64,000 nucleotides of DNA from Chamaecyparis obtusa (GCA_027943335.1 BSBK01001116.1:900001-964000), one strand, 5' to 3'. Positions 36,513 through 48,411 are shown, numbered from the stretch's first letter. Translations and numbers: made by a program. The notes: a model not told the origin generated them from the letters alone.

Positions 36513-37792
36513 CTATATCTGGTATGTTGTAGACAACATATTGTAGCTTTCCATCATGGATCTATATAGGGTTTGATTCACTTCAGTATTATCATCAGTT
36601 TTAGATAGTTTATGTCCAGTAACCATAAGATTACTTATTGGTCTGGAATTCTCCATACCAAAAAATTTCAGTATCTTTTTAACATATTTAGATTGAGTAA
36701 TAAAGATACCTTTCTCCATCTGATAAACTTGTAATCCAAGAAAGAATTTTATCTCACCAAACATAGACATTTCAAACTCAATTTGCATCTCATTTGAAAT
36801 TTTTTGACATAGGGCATCTTGTCCACCAAATATGATATCATCAACAAAAATTTCAGCTAACAAAATCCCTTTACCTTCTTCATCTTTCATATATAGATTG
36901 ATGTTATCATTTGTTCTTGAAAATCCAATCTTTATCAAATAATTGTGTAGCCTCTCATACCATGCTCTGGGGGCTTGTTTCAATCCATCACTTTGTTCAA
37001 TTTGCAAATCAGATTTTTCTTGCTTGGGTCAAAAAATCCTTCAGGTTGTTCAATGTATACTTCTTCTTCTAATATACCATTCAAAAATGCAGATTTGACA
37101 TTCATTTGATATACTTTGAAATCATTGCATGCAACATATTTAAGTAGAGTTCTCACTCCTAATCTTGATACATGGGAAAATGTTTCCCCATATTATATTC
37201 CTTCTTCTTGTGCATAACCCTTGCATACCAATCTTGCCTTGTTCCTTGTGACTTTTCCATGTTCATTAAGCTTGTTTCTAAATACCCATTTTGTTCCAAT
37301 AACATTTTTGTCTTCTAGTCTCAGCACCAGAGTCCAAGTATCATTCTTTTCTATTTGATCTATTTCTTCATTCATAGCTTGTATCCAGTCATCATTCTCT
37401 AAAGCATCTTTTACATTTTTAGGCTCAAACTCACATAGTAAACATGTAGGGTCTTTCAACTTAATTTTTGTCAAGACTCCAGATTCCTTATCTCCAATGA
37501 TTTTCTCAAACTTTTGATGTCTTCTTACATACTGTGCCAATGTAGGTTTAGATTTATTTTTTCCTTGATCTTCAAGTTCATCATACAAATTATCAGTTTC
37601 TACTTTTGATTGCTCGGCAACATCCTCTTGATGCTCGACATTGCTTACCCATGAATCTACATCTGGTGTAAGTGTTTTATTTGCCTCTCCTTCTTCCATG
37701 TACACAAAAGATCTATAATCTTCAGGTTCTTGTTTTCCTTCCAGTTCACTCTTCTCTGCATATTCATCAACTCTCACATTTGCACTTTCCAC
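36513..37792 (-). pseudogene. element C Copia reverse transcriptase (RVT_2), catalytic Asp lost
   Basis: The frame at 37792-37193 carries an acidic connecting region, then the RT start WIQAMNEEIDQIEKN, NVIGTKWVFRNK and ARLVCKGYAQEEGI. The next part (37192-37008) has QMNVKSAFLNG, where the family has MDVKSAFLNG: the motif A aspartate (GAT) is AAT, Asn. The frame at 37007-36513 carries KQAPRAWYERL, the motif C variant FVDDIIFGG, and EMSMFGEIKFFLGLQV. The three parts are in different frames and include stops. It made cDNA in the living element; this copy is dead on both counts. Confidence 0.92.
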
Positions 37793-38675
37793 AATTGTTA
37801 GTGTTATAATTCAAACACTTATAATCTTTTCTCTTAGTGGAATAACCTAGGAATATTCCTTCATCACTGTTTGTATCAAATTTTCCATTCCTATTATCTT
37901 TTAGTATATAGCATTCACTCCCAAAGATTCTAAAATATTTCACATTAGGTGCATATCCATGCCATAACTCATAAGGTGTAGCATTTGTACCTTTCTTGAT
38001 TTGTACTCAATTTAAGGTATAAACAGTTGTACTTACAACTTCTCTCCAATATTTTTGTGCAACATTCTTCTCAATCATCAGTGTTCTTGCACAATCCATA
38101 ATTGACTTGTTTCTTCTCTCTGCTATGTCATTATGTGGAGGTGTTCTCGGTGAAGACATCTGTCTCTTGATTCCTCTATCATTATAGAACAAATTGAACT
38201 CATTTGATATAAACTCTCCACCTCAATCAAATCTCAGACATTTTAGGCTTCTACCTATTTCTTTTTTAACTTTTTCCAAATACCACTTAAATAACTAAAA
38301 TGCATCAGATTTTTCTTTCAAAAACATTGAAGTCATCATCCTAGTGTAATCATCAATAAACAGAATAAAGTACTTATCACCACGATAACTTTGTACACCC
38401 ATAGGTCCACAAAGGTTAGTATGAACCAATTCCAAAATATTTTTAGAAGTAAATGTCTTTCTCTTAAAACTAGACTTTATCATTTTTCCCAACTGACATT
38501 GTTTACACATCACATTATCAGGTTTCTTCAATCTCGGAAAACCTCTAACTTTCTTCTTTTTACTAATATTTACCAGATTGTCAAAATTTACATGATACAA
38601 CCTCTTATGCCATAACCATACATCATCAAATTGTGTAAGCAAATATGTTTCCTCAGATAGGTCTAGATAGAACAA
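37793..38675 (-). pseudogene. element C GAG-pre-integrase and integrase
   Basis: From 38675: the pre-integrase/HHCC region with LWHKRLYHVNF and CKQCQLGKM, then the core LVHTNLCGPMG, in which the first catalytic Asp is Asn (AAC). IDDYTRMM follows. The frame at 38192-38007 carries RTPPHNDIAERRN, keeping the catalytic Glu in AERRN. Inserts cDNA into the genome in intact relatives. Stops and the lost Asp make this copy inactive. The 37793-38006 part encodes the decayed integrase C-terminus. Confidence 0.9.
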
Positions 38676-38687
38676 GTTACCTCTAGT

Positions 38688-39392
38688 CTATTCTCCACTT
38701 CCAATTAGTTCACCAGTGGCATCAAATATTTTAGCCATTCTGTGATGAAACTCCACTTGGTAACCAATATTGTTTAGATTTGCAACACTCAACAAATTAT
38801 AGTTAAGACCTTCAAACCAATAGGCATTTTTGCATGTGATCTTATTAGTCAACTTAATAGACCCTTTACCTCTCACAAGACATGGTGCATCATTACCAAA
38901 CTTAACACTTCTACCTTTATAATGATCTAGGGTTTCATATTTAATTTTATCACCGGTCATGTGATGTGAGAAACCACTATCAATAATCCATTTATCACCT
39001 TTACTCACATAAGAAATAAGTGCAGCTTTCTCATCTTCATCATAATCATCTTTCATAGCAACATAAACTACTTCAATATCACAATTATCAGTGTCACTGT
39101 CAGTTTCCTCTTCAGTAATATAACAGGATTTCTTACCTTTGTCCTTGCAGTCTCTGTACCTTCAATGATCTATGTTAGCTCTCTTATTCTTATACTTTCT
39201 TTCTCTTTCCTCATCCTTGTCAGTCCTGTCAGGACATCTTGTTGTAATATGGCCAACTTTGTTACATGAAAAACAAATTATAGGAAGTTTACCTTTATAT
39301 TTTCCTTTTCCTCTTTTTAATCTTCTAGCCATGAGTACCTCAAGATCATCTAGTTCCTCATCATAAGTGTCACTGTCACTATCACTTTTCAC
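38688..39392 (-). pseudogene. element C Gag zinc knuckle and aspartic protease
   Basis: 39392-39162 has an acidic Ser/Asp stretch and one CCHC knuckle (CFSCNKVGHITTRC). 39056-38688 has the Copia protease start WIIDSGFSHHMTG (usual DSGCSHHMTG) and the LNYNLLSVANL block. These pieces are in frame with each other but one base off the Gag core. The shift lies at an A10 run (39396-39405). Confidence 0.9.
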
Positions 39393-40072
39393 ACATTTTT
39401 TTTTTCTCTCTTAGACTTATGCAAAACTATTTGTGACTTGAATGCAGATTCAACATTAGGAACAATGTAGTTATCATAGTTAGATAGCTCAAAAGCAGTA
39501 ATCTTACCAACAAGACTTTCCAGAGTTAGAACATTACCGAGGTTACATCTTGATTCTTGAATTGTATAAATTATGATAGCATATATAGGAAGAAAAGTTC
39601 TCAATACCTTACCAATAACAGTATCATCATTAATGATTCCATTAGCTCCTCTAATAGCATTCACTATCTCCTTAATTCTACCACAGTATTGAGTAATATT
39701 TTCACCTTCTTGCATTTTCATTTCATCAAACTTACCTCTCAAGCTTTTATCTTTTTCTCTCATTACATTTTTATCACCACCATAGACAGTTGCAAGAGTA
39801 TCCCACATTTTCTTTGCAGTAGTGTAGTCTTTGATATCTTCAAATTTAGGATAGCATAAGGAAGATGAAATCTCCAACATTGCTTGATTTTGTTCTTGTT
39901 TTTCTTTCATTTCCTCAACATTCAAAGGTGCAGCAGGTATAACATAGTCATGTTCCACATAGTACTTCATTGAATCACCAATACCAACTAGATGCAAAAT
40001 CATTAGACTCTTCCATGTAGGGAAGTTCTCTTTGTTCAACTTCGGTACCTCCTTTTTATACATCTTGATCAT
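39389..40072 (-). pseudogene. element C Gag core (UBN2-type)
   Basis: 227 intact codons from ATG (40072). The protein shows the Copia gag-polypeptide signature: FPTWKSLMILHL near residue 17, AKKMWDTLATVYGG near 86, then GENITQYCGRIKEIVNAI and LRTFLP. It forms the particle shell. The frame ends after a Lys-rich tail, because the A10 run puts the zinc knuckle out of frame. It starts 40 bp downstream of the primer site, the usual spacing. Confidence 0.93.
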
Positions 40073-40114
40073 TAGCTTCGAGTACCTTTAAAATTTTCTC
40101 TGTAAGCACCAACA

Positions 40115-40126
40115 GCTCTGATACCA
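40115..40126 (-). other. primer-binding site of element C (initiator tRNA-Met)
   Basis: TGGTATCAGAGC on the minus strand, two bases after the LTR end TTCTAACA; identical to that of element A. Confidence 0.93.
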
Positions 40127-40904
40127 ATTGTTAGAATCATTTAGAACAACAGAGAGGGGGGTGAATCAGTTGTTCTCAAGTCTAGATGTACCAATTGAAC
40201 TTTCTAGCACTTCGACAATCTTAGATCTAATCACCAACTCAACTCGATCTCTAAAGTATATATGAAAAACATATAACATGAATTCCACTGTGCAAATGTA
40301 AATAACTTGCAGAATATAACAAAAATCACATCAAAACAATTACACAAGTATAACACCAGATTTATAGTGGAAACCCAACTTGGGAAAAAACATTTTGTAA
40401 CATGTTACTGATATTTCACTCTTCTAAAGTGAGCTCTATGAATAGCCAACCTTGTTAAAGGTTTACAAACACATTGCTAGGTGTGACCCTGTTAAAGGAT
40501 TTAAACACTCTGTCAAAAGTGACCTAGTTAAAGGATTTAAGTACATTCCATTAGAATGCCACCTTGATTAAAGAATTTATACAATGACTATTAGGTCAAC
40601 CTTGATTAAAGGATTTAGACTGATACAATGGTTAGAAAGTAACAATAGTTTCTGATCTAAAAAAAATACAACTCACTTTACAAATACAAATCCTCTTCAC
40701 ACATATATGTTTTTTATTAAGGAAAATAGGTTTTGATGGGGCCCTGATTTACTAACTGAGCTTCATTTCCATCTCCATCACTGATCTTCTTGGAATTCGC
40801 TTCAAGCAATCACAACTCTTCTCAACTTCATCCTTCTAATTTGACTTATCAGTCAATAGCATCAGCAACTCCAGCTCCTTACTGTAACCTCACAATTAGG
40901 TTTT

Positions 40905-40912
40905 CCTTTATA
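40905..40912 (-). promoter_or_regulatory. TATA box in the C 5' LTR
   Basis: TATAAAGG on the minus strand. The upstream U3 part now lies beyond the 8.5-kb D insertion, so the promoter is separated from any distal enhancer sequence. Confidence 0.5.
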
Positions 40913-41068
40913 CCTCTTCGATTAGGTATATCCAACTTTTGGCGCTTAATCTCCTCTGTAGATCTTAGGTTTAGGTTAGATTCATCGAATCTTTCCATCA
41001 TTTAAGTTCTTCATCCTTCCTTCTAGATTTATCTTCAAACTTCTCATTGAATCCATAATAAAATTATT

Positions 41069-41073
41069 TACCA
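41069..41073 (-). repeat. target-site duplication of element D, left copy (TACCA)
   Basis: TACCA here and TACAA at 49527-49531 differ by one base. The undisturbed site in the other C LTR (about 34853) reads TACCA, confirming the original sequence. Confidence 0.8.
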
Positions 41074-41628
41074 TGTTAGGAATGGGAACACTAAGAGGGG
41101 GGGCAGGTGAATCAGTGTTCTATAATATTACTATTTTTCTGCTTCTTGAAACTTAGCCCAATTACGTAATTACTGAACTGAATATTAAAGAAAATAAAGT
41201 AAACAATCATAACACATAACACTAGATATGATTACGAGGAAACCTTGGCCAAAGCAAAAACCCTAGTGGGAATTAATACCCACTAATAATTATACTTTTT
41301 ATTTTGAACTTGTTAATGTTCCTTTTCCCTGTTAGGAATATTCTTTACAATGCTGAGTACAATGACCTGGTCAAAGGTCAGACCTTGTCAGGAGTCTTCA
41401 AGTAAAAAAACCTATTAGGGGTGTAAGGCTCACTGCCAGAGCTCACTGCTCAATAGAGAAGGCTACAACCTCCTGGATATTAGATACACAATATCTCTGT
41501 GAGAGTGAACTGCTGCTATGGCATTATTGTCTGATCAGTTCCTTTTGTGTGCTAATGCTTTAACCTCTTGTAAAGCGCTATATCATTCTTACTTGTCTAA
41601 CACATACTTCGCATACTTATGCTCTTCT

Positions 41629-41633
41629 ATTTC
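41629..41633 (+). repeat. target-site duplication of solo LTR E (ATTTC), left copy
   Basis: Repeated exactly at 42882-42886. Confidence 0.9.
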
Positions 41634-42881
41634 TGTAATACCCCAAAAATGGGCTATAAGTTCATTAACCTCCTACATCGACAAATCGAACAAAATCGAC
41701 ATCAAAGTCCTAACCTAAGGCACATCTAACATCATCGAATCATAATTGATTATCTTAAATTCTGCATCGGGGAATATTCCTAGTAATATTCCTAATCATC
41801 ATAATTATCTTTAATTTTATAATTATTTGGCAATAAATCACATTTATCCTAAAGTTTGATTAATTGAATATTTTCATATTTAATTAATTAGATTTAATAT
41901 TTGCCACTTAATTGTGTAATTAAATTTAATTCTATCTATTATTAATTGTATTATTTAATTTTGACAATAAATCAAAATTCCTATCTTTAATTGATTAAAT
42001 TCTCATTTAATTAATTAAAGCATGTTGTCATTATTTAATAATATAATATTTAGTAAAAGTTTGATAAAATAGTTAATTAACCCATAAATTAATTATTTTA
42101 TTTCAAAAATCAGTTGAGTTGAGGATAAATCACTTTATTTATTTATTTAATTCTTAATTATTATGCATATTCAAAAGAAACAGTTAAACTCCAAATCAGA
42201 AAATCAATGCAAGTTATTGACTTTTTGGAACTCAACATCCTTTTGGAGTTCAAAAAGCTGATCTAAACTCTAATTTGAGTTTAAAAGCTATTTTTGCATG
42301 TTTTTGCATGATTTTGAGAATTAACTATCTTTTATGATCAGATAACTCAAAAATCAAGATGAGTTAATTTGAGTGATTTATGGCTTTTTCTCATGCACCT
42401 CCAAAGCCCTAGATTTCTATAAATTAAAGGCTTCAGCTCTTCACAAATCATCTCATATTTTGCACAATCACGCTAGAGAATTGGAATTGAAGAATCAAAG
42501 CTCTTGCGAATCGGCATTTTTGTGAGATCAATCTTATTTTTGCATTCATATTTCATATCATTATTAGATTAGCATAGCATATCAGTTTTCAATAGCATTC
42601 ATATCATATCAATTTATCATTCTTATTGCATCATAAAATATCAAAAATATAGATTAATTTCATTTATTCCATATCTAGAATTGCATTCAAATCCTTCGTT
42701 TAGGTGTCGTCTAGGTCACTGATCTCGATTACAATCTGAGAACATTAATCTCGCACCTATTAGAAGGCAGTAAATCGCTTGGTTAGATAGCTTTCAATTT
42801 TGCACGATTTTGATTATCACTAACCTCTAATGTCTTACTGAGTGTTGTGTCTACAGATCAGGTACAATTTTCACACACACA
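41634..42881 (+). mobile_element. solo LTR E (1248 bp) inside the D 3' LTR
   Basis: It starts TGTAATACCCCAAAAATGGG and ends ACACACACA. It is flanked by ATTTC at 41629-41633 and 42882-42886, a perfect 5-bp duplication, and the right D LTR lacks it (CTATTTCAACTTG). It has no internal region, so it arose by LTR-LTR recombination. A TATAAA at 42418-42423 gives a plus orientation. No related internal sequence is in the window. Confidence 0.92.
42418..42423 (+). promoter_or_regulatory. candidate TATA box of solo LTR E
   Basis: TATAAATTAAAGG, about 785 bp into the LTR and followed by a mixed-composition leader-like stretch. It would drive transcription leftward to rightward, against element D. Confidence 0.45.
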
Positions 42882-43445
42882 ATTTCAACTTGTATCAACT
42901 CTACATGATCAAATACAAAAGCACATGTCTTATATATAGGCGCAACCAAAACTATTTACTAAGTCAGCCTATAACTTATTACATGCAATTCTTCCAAATG
43001 AATTGGCTCAAGCATGTTTACATACATTGATATTAATATGTTTATAACACATTTACAATAGGCGCATATCCCTTACAAAGAAAAATAATAATCGCCAATC
43101 AAAATATTTCTTGTCGGCTGCATGCTTTGTTCTTCCACTTACTTTCTGTGTCACTTCAACTCGTTGTAACTTCTTCATGCTATCACATCTGACCATGCGT
43201 TCTTATGCTTAGCATTATAACATACTCAAAATATTATCTTCAAGGGCGCATACCAAAACTTGATCATACACATGTGTGCTGATACTCTGTTCATCAAGTG
43301 CTTCACTGTCTGATCTATCTTCCATACTTAGCCAATTTATGGTCTTCTAAGTTAGTGCCTTGACTAAAAAAATTCATATGAATTTATTTCCATAATGACA
43401 AAAATAAACTTACTCATATACACTAGTATAGTCAACTTGCCAACA

Positions 43446-43458
43446 ATCTACCCCTTTG
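43446..43458 (-). other. LTR-proximal polypurine tract of element D
   Basis: CAAAGGGGTAGAT on the minus strand, touching TGTTGG of the 3' LTR, preceded by GCCATTAATGA. Confidence 0.85.
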
Positions 43459-43610
43459 TCATTAATGGCAACAAAGGAATATGGCGAAGTTTCTAAACTA
43501 CATCTTTACACAAAAACTGTCTATCTTATACTCTTATCCTTTTCTAAATATTGTACATCATATACTATCTCCGTTATATCATATTAATCTACTACTCCCA
43601 TATTACTCTA

Positions 43611-43621
43611 CTCCCCCTTTG
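43611..43621 (-). other. internal polypurine tract of element D
   Basis: CAAAGGGGGAG inside ATTAATGTCAAAGGGGG, 42 bp after the ORF2 stop and about 160 bp from the LTR-proximal copy. The same place is used in element A (9692-9702). Confidence 0.65.
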
Positions 43622-43662
43622 ACATTAATGACAAAGGTGCAAAAAAATGAATCTTCAAGTAC

Positions 43663-46600
43663 TTACATAGAGAGTACATCTGGGTATGCAATCTGAAGGT
43701 TTGCAATTTCTTGCTGCCAAAAAACCTTGAGTGCATCAACTGTCTGTAGATGGGTTCATAATGCATAGGTTAGCTTCTCCACCTTTTCCAAATATGTACA
43801 TGGACCTTGATCATATGTCACAATAGTAGCATCAATATGCTTGATATTCTGATTGAGTACATCTAGAGAGGGCGCAAGTGCATTCCTTAACTGTGCTTGC
43901 CTAGCCCTTATCTTCGCAATATCTTTCTTTGCCTTTTCAATTTTGTATATTTGTCCTTGATAGACATTATTGCACATGTTAATATCTTGTGAGGGATATA
44001 CCACTGATTTTCTCATAGCTGCCATTAGTGATTCAGCTTCCTAAATCTTCTTTGAAAGGTCTGAAGTAAATTTGTCTTTATTCATATAGTTAGCAATTAT
44101 TTTCCTTCCTTTTGCTTCTATCTCCTTTAGTATAGCTTGACCAACCTTAAGAGAATTAAGGTCATGTGTGAAATAACCTATCAATTCATCCAGCCTTTTC
44201 TTGATATATTTCTCTTCTGCAATTTTAGATGTTGATTCTTCTAAACTTGCAAAATTTACTTTGAAGCTTGATAGGATGCTTCTTACATCATCCATTGAAT
44301 GAACATTGATCACTTTCTTATCCTCAAGTAGTAGACTATTTAGTATGCTAACTGATTCTACAAATAATGGATTTCTCATTACTTATTTCTCTTTTCCTTT
44401 CTAAATTGCTAACACACTAATCTTCATTAGATCTTCTTCTCCCCATGAGTCTAAACTGGTTGTATCAGGGGTCAAACTTGACAACAATGAAATAGAGGAC
44501 TTAGGAGTAAGGAGTGTTTTGTCCATAATTTCACTCTTTACCTTCACTGGAATCTCAATAGAGGGCTCTTCTTTATGTTTATCTTCCTTCTCTTCTTCCT
44601 GTCCTGTTAAGTCTTCAATTTGTACTTCTTCTTACTTCTTAGGTGGTTCATCAGTGCATAGAATCTCTACTTCCTCAGTACTCACAAAGGCTTCCTCAAA
44701 ATTATCTAGTTCATTATCAATTTCCACCATGGTGATTTCAACATTATCAATCATAATAGTGTCATCTTTTGTCTCCATTGCTTTAGTAGGCACTGTCATT
44801 GTGGATGTAGAATCTTGTGGACCTATCATAGGCACATTAGGGATCTCTAACTCCTTTTCTTTCTCGGAGGGATCTTGGGTTGCAAGCGCAGAAGGTGGAT
44901 ACATGTGTCTATCCAGAAATACCTTTTCAAATGCCTTCTCAGTCTCCTTTGCAACCAACTCATAATCCTTGTTCATAATTTGTAGAGTTCTTAGTTTATT
45001 TCTTAGGTGAGGCTTCACCAAATCTAGCAACAATGATTTTTCTTCAAATGAGAATACAAGCAGGTTTTCATCCAATGTTTTTTCTCTTATTCTCATATCT
45101 TCTTCAATGGCTTGTCTTTTCAAAGAGTCAAGTATATTCCATACTTGATCAGGAAAGACTGTCTTAAGTTCCAAAACTGACTTCTTGAACTTAATCATGT
45201 GCTTGATAATCATTCTGTAGATTTATGATTTATCAATCTCATGGTACTTATCATTTAACTTTTCTATTTGATATATCCTTCCTTCATCAACTACTCTAGT
45301 TCTCAACACTTCTAGATTCAGTCTGAATCCTACCTCAGGAGGTGTTTGAGTATTCTTTCTTTTGCTTCTTGTTGACCTTGATGATAGATGGCTAGTGGTG
45401 GTTTGTCTCTTCCTTCTAGTCATCTTACTAGGCTCAGGTGATGGAGTGGACTCCAAATCAATAGTAGGTGTAGGCGCAGAGATGTTTTCTTCTATCTTTT
45501 TCATCTTTTCCTTAGGATCATCAGATTTCTCTATTTTGACATCAGAAGAGGGTGTGGTCTCAATTTTCATTCCAATCTTGGCTTCCCTAGCTTTATCCAA
45601 GTCTTCTTGTGTAACACCATGAATTTTTAGAATGTCTGAAGTTATCTTGGATGCTTTTCTCTTTTTTGTTGCACTGTATAAGATAAAGTCTACTTGTCTT
45701 GTCTTCTCTTCATGAGTACCCCATCTTGGCTCATTTAGATCCTTAGGTGCTAATAAGAGGACTTGTGCATAAGCTTCCAAAACATGTTCCTCCACTTCAT
45801 AACCAAGTGGATGGATCAACTTAGTCCTAGGCTCAACTACTTCCATACAAGTGATGTCTGTCTCCACCATGAAATAAATGTTGTCCTTATACTTCTCCAC
45901 AATCTTTTTAGGTATCCTATACCTTCTCTTCATTTTGATTTTGAATGTTTTGATTTCCAAATCCATGAAGTCTTTCAAGGTGCTCTCTGATGTTTCCTTG
46001 AATGAAATTTGAGGCAATGTAGGTAGGCTCTTGTCAAGATAAAGATCTTACACTTTACCAACAATGTGAAAGTACATATAAATGATCAGTGAACCAAATC
46101 TGAACACTTTTCTTTTGTCATGCTTGATGGCTCTAATGTTGTCTAACAATTATGTGCGCAGAATCTCACACATGTTAAACTCTTTTTCTCTTACAATTCT
46201 AATAGCTGCCAGAATTGTTGCCACGGATACACTATCCACTCTATTAGCATGCTGGAACTTATAACCTAGAATCATAGCCATGAGTTTTATATCCTTCTCT
46301 ATAGGATCAATTGGCATACCATGCTTATCATTTTGGGACTTACAAGCTTTCTCAACTTGTTTCCTAACATCCTTACCAGTAGGAAGAATGGCGCCGGTCT
46401 TAGAAAGTCCAGTCATCTCATAAATGAGATCTGATGTAATGCAAACAAGAACTTCTCCAATCCAAAATAAATCATCATGAATTCTTCTTAGAAATATCTT
46501 GATCCATTCCAACTCATAAAATTCATATGCAATCGCATACTTAATTATTGGGTGATTTGTGAAGTGCGCCAACTCATCCTTGAATGTCATGTTTGGATTA

Positions 46601-46809
46601 ACCATTGTCTCAATGTGAGACCTTATTCTGTCCAATCCTACAGGTTCCTTTTTACAATATATGTAGGTGGAAATATCTTCTACGTGCATAACTCCCATTA
46701 GAGTTCTAGAAAATGCCCCTTCTAAATCATCTAGCACTGACTTAAAAGGATGCTTCTTGAATACATATTTCTTCCTGTATGTAACATCAAATACAATTGG
46801 AGTGGCCAT
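43663..46809 (-). pseudogene. element D ORF2: large unknown protein of a pol-less retrotransposon family
   Basis: One frame from ATG 46809 to TAA 43663-43665, 1,048 codons, with about eight in-frame stops (near 46147, 46048, 45220, 44629, 44401, 44380, 44038 and 43753) but no net frameshift. A continues through equivalent positions, so it was one long protein. Residues 1 to about 450 look folded, with KDVRKQVEKACK, LMAMILGYKFQH and IHPLGYEVEEHVLEAYAQVLL conserved in A. A basic Arg/Lys/Ser stretch near 455-490 (RRKRQ, RSKRKN) could be a nuclear signal. Then an acidic, Thr/Pro-rich linker and a coiled-coil-prone tail ending in WQQEIANLQIAYPD. No protease, integrase, RT, RNase H or membrane segment. 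I do not recognise the family. Confidence 0.85.
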
Positions 46810-47230
46810 TACTTACTTGATCAATGCTTAAATAGGTTTCCAAATGATTTCTGAACTATCATGTTCGAACAAGGGTTTCGTAACCAACTTAAACTTATTT
46901 TCGCTGATGAAAAAAACTGCAATCTTTCAGCACTAACTACTTGATCTCCTGTGCTCTTCAAAGGCTCAAACTCGAATGCAAAAGTGAGGATAATGGATAT
47001 CCGGTGACTTTAAAAATAAATTTTTGCAATTAATGCTTGTCGCCATAATACAGAATGTAACAGAGAATTCCAATCTTTGTTTCTGCTAATAATCAAGCTG
47101 TGTGATCTTGCATAGATCATCAACTAGTATCCAAGTAACTATAACCAAAGGCGCATACTCTGAGGGTGAGTATACCAACCGCGTAGGGGTCTAGAGCTTA
47201 TCTATCTCCCCCTATGACCATGAGGGTCAT
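46810..47230 (-). other. spacer between ORF1 and ORF2 of element D
   Basis: Untranslated. It shares the CCCTCATGGTCATAGGGGGAG-type block with element A. It may carry whatever lets ORF2 be translated (reinitiation or splicing), but no splice sites or structure are obvious. Confidence 0.5.
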
Positions 47231-48357
47231 TTATCTAGAAGTAGAAGGTGTGTCCATTAAGGATGCATCTACTACTATGGCACTGACATTATCTTTCTTT
47301 ACTTTCATCCAAATCTTGCTCGCATCTTCCATAGCTTTCACAAACTTGACTTCTCCAAATTCATCCAAAATTGATCCTAGAGACTTATTAGGTCTTTCTT
47401 GTCCTTGCGCTTGTGATTTGCAAAACTTTGATATGTGTCCAACCTTGTTACAAGGGTAATAAATAATTGTAGGCCTTGAATTCTTCGGCACATTGATGTG
47501 AGTTACCATATTGCATTGTCTAGTTATGTGACCATTATAATTGCATATCTAACATGTAATGTTATGAGGAATTCTAACATTTTGCTATGGTTGATTTCTC
47601 TAATTTTTCTAAGTCTGATTTCTTTGATTTGATCTACAATTCATAGCTCTATGACCAAGTTTATTGCATGAATAACAATAACCATTGAAAGGTCTTACCT
47701 CTTTACAATCTCTTGCTATATGTCCATGCTTGTTACAGGCATAAAAAGTTCAGTTTACTGGCTTGCGTTCATCTTTGGATGGTTCTGCTTTAGCTTCAGT
47801 ATGATTTTCAGTCTTCTTATCTTCAGCAGATTCTTCTAGTGCTTTCATTCGATCTCGCATAGCATTGATTTGATTTTGTTCTTCATTGAATCCAATACTA
47901 GTGGTATCTCCTTTAATCTTCTGTGCATACAACTGTGACTCTATTAGATCCTTGTGTGCAATTTGTCAATATGATTCTTTTCTTCAGTCAATTCAGATTC
48001 CACCTTTTTCTTGATGTTTTCTAACTCCAATATTTTCATGTTTTCTTGCCTTAGTTCTTTATCCAATTGTTTGTTTTCTTTGATTTGTTCTTCGTAGGCT
48101 TCCTAATTTTTAGTTAGCTTTTCATCTAAATCTTCAATATGATCCTTTAGAGATGTGTTTTCTTCATCCAGCTTTTTGACCATTTTTTACAAATCATTTG
48201 TTGAACAATCTTTCAAATCTTTTCTCAATTTCTTGATGAATACTTGCGAACCACTGACCTTCAATTTTAGTTCTTCAATTTCTTTTTCAGATATGTCAAG
48301 ATCTTCAAGAGATGCTTCAAGATTCTTCTTCAGATGTTTTACTTCTTCCAAAACCAT
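47231..48357 (-). pseudogene. element D ORF1: coiled-coil, zinc-knuckle Gag-like protein, frameshifted
   Basis: Starts at ATG 48357 in the same leader context as A. A Lys/Glu/Leu coiled coil covers the first ~130 codons and contains stops. A small deletion near 47950 shifts the frame; the second part (47932-47231) encodes the knuckle region and ends in PSTSR. The first knuckle has Phe for its first Cys after a TGA, the third contains TAG, and the fourth has Tyr-Pro for its first Cys and next residue. The damage differs from that in A, so the two copies decayed independently from a common intact ORF1. Confidence 0.82.
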
Positions 48358-48397
48358 GATCTCCTCAAGTGGTTAAACTTATCTTCAGAGGACCAGA

Positions 48398-48409
48398 GCT
48401 CTGATACTA
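48398..48409 (-). other. primer-binding site of element D, one substitution
   Basis: TAGTATCAGAGC on the minus strand, where A and C have TGGTATCAGAGC. Confidence 0.88.
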
Positions 48410-48411
48410 AT

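Larger units (their letters stand above)
40129..41073 (-). repeat. 5' LTR of element C, 3' part
   Basis: It matches 33956 to about 34855 of the 3' LTR. A short extra stretch near 40710-40755 (TTTTTTATTAAGG to CTGATTTACTAAC) is absent from the other LTR. It is interrupted at ATTTACCA by element D and continues at 49527. Confidence 0.92.
41074..43445 (-). repeat. 3' LTR of element D, containing solo LTR E
   Basis: It is 2372 bp long, but 1248 bp plus a 5-bp duplication are element E, leaving about 1.12 kb, the same as the right LTR. The plus-strand ends are TGTTAGGAATGGG and TTGCCAACA. In the first ~165 aligned bases I count about ten substitutions against the right LTR. Confidence 0.92.
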
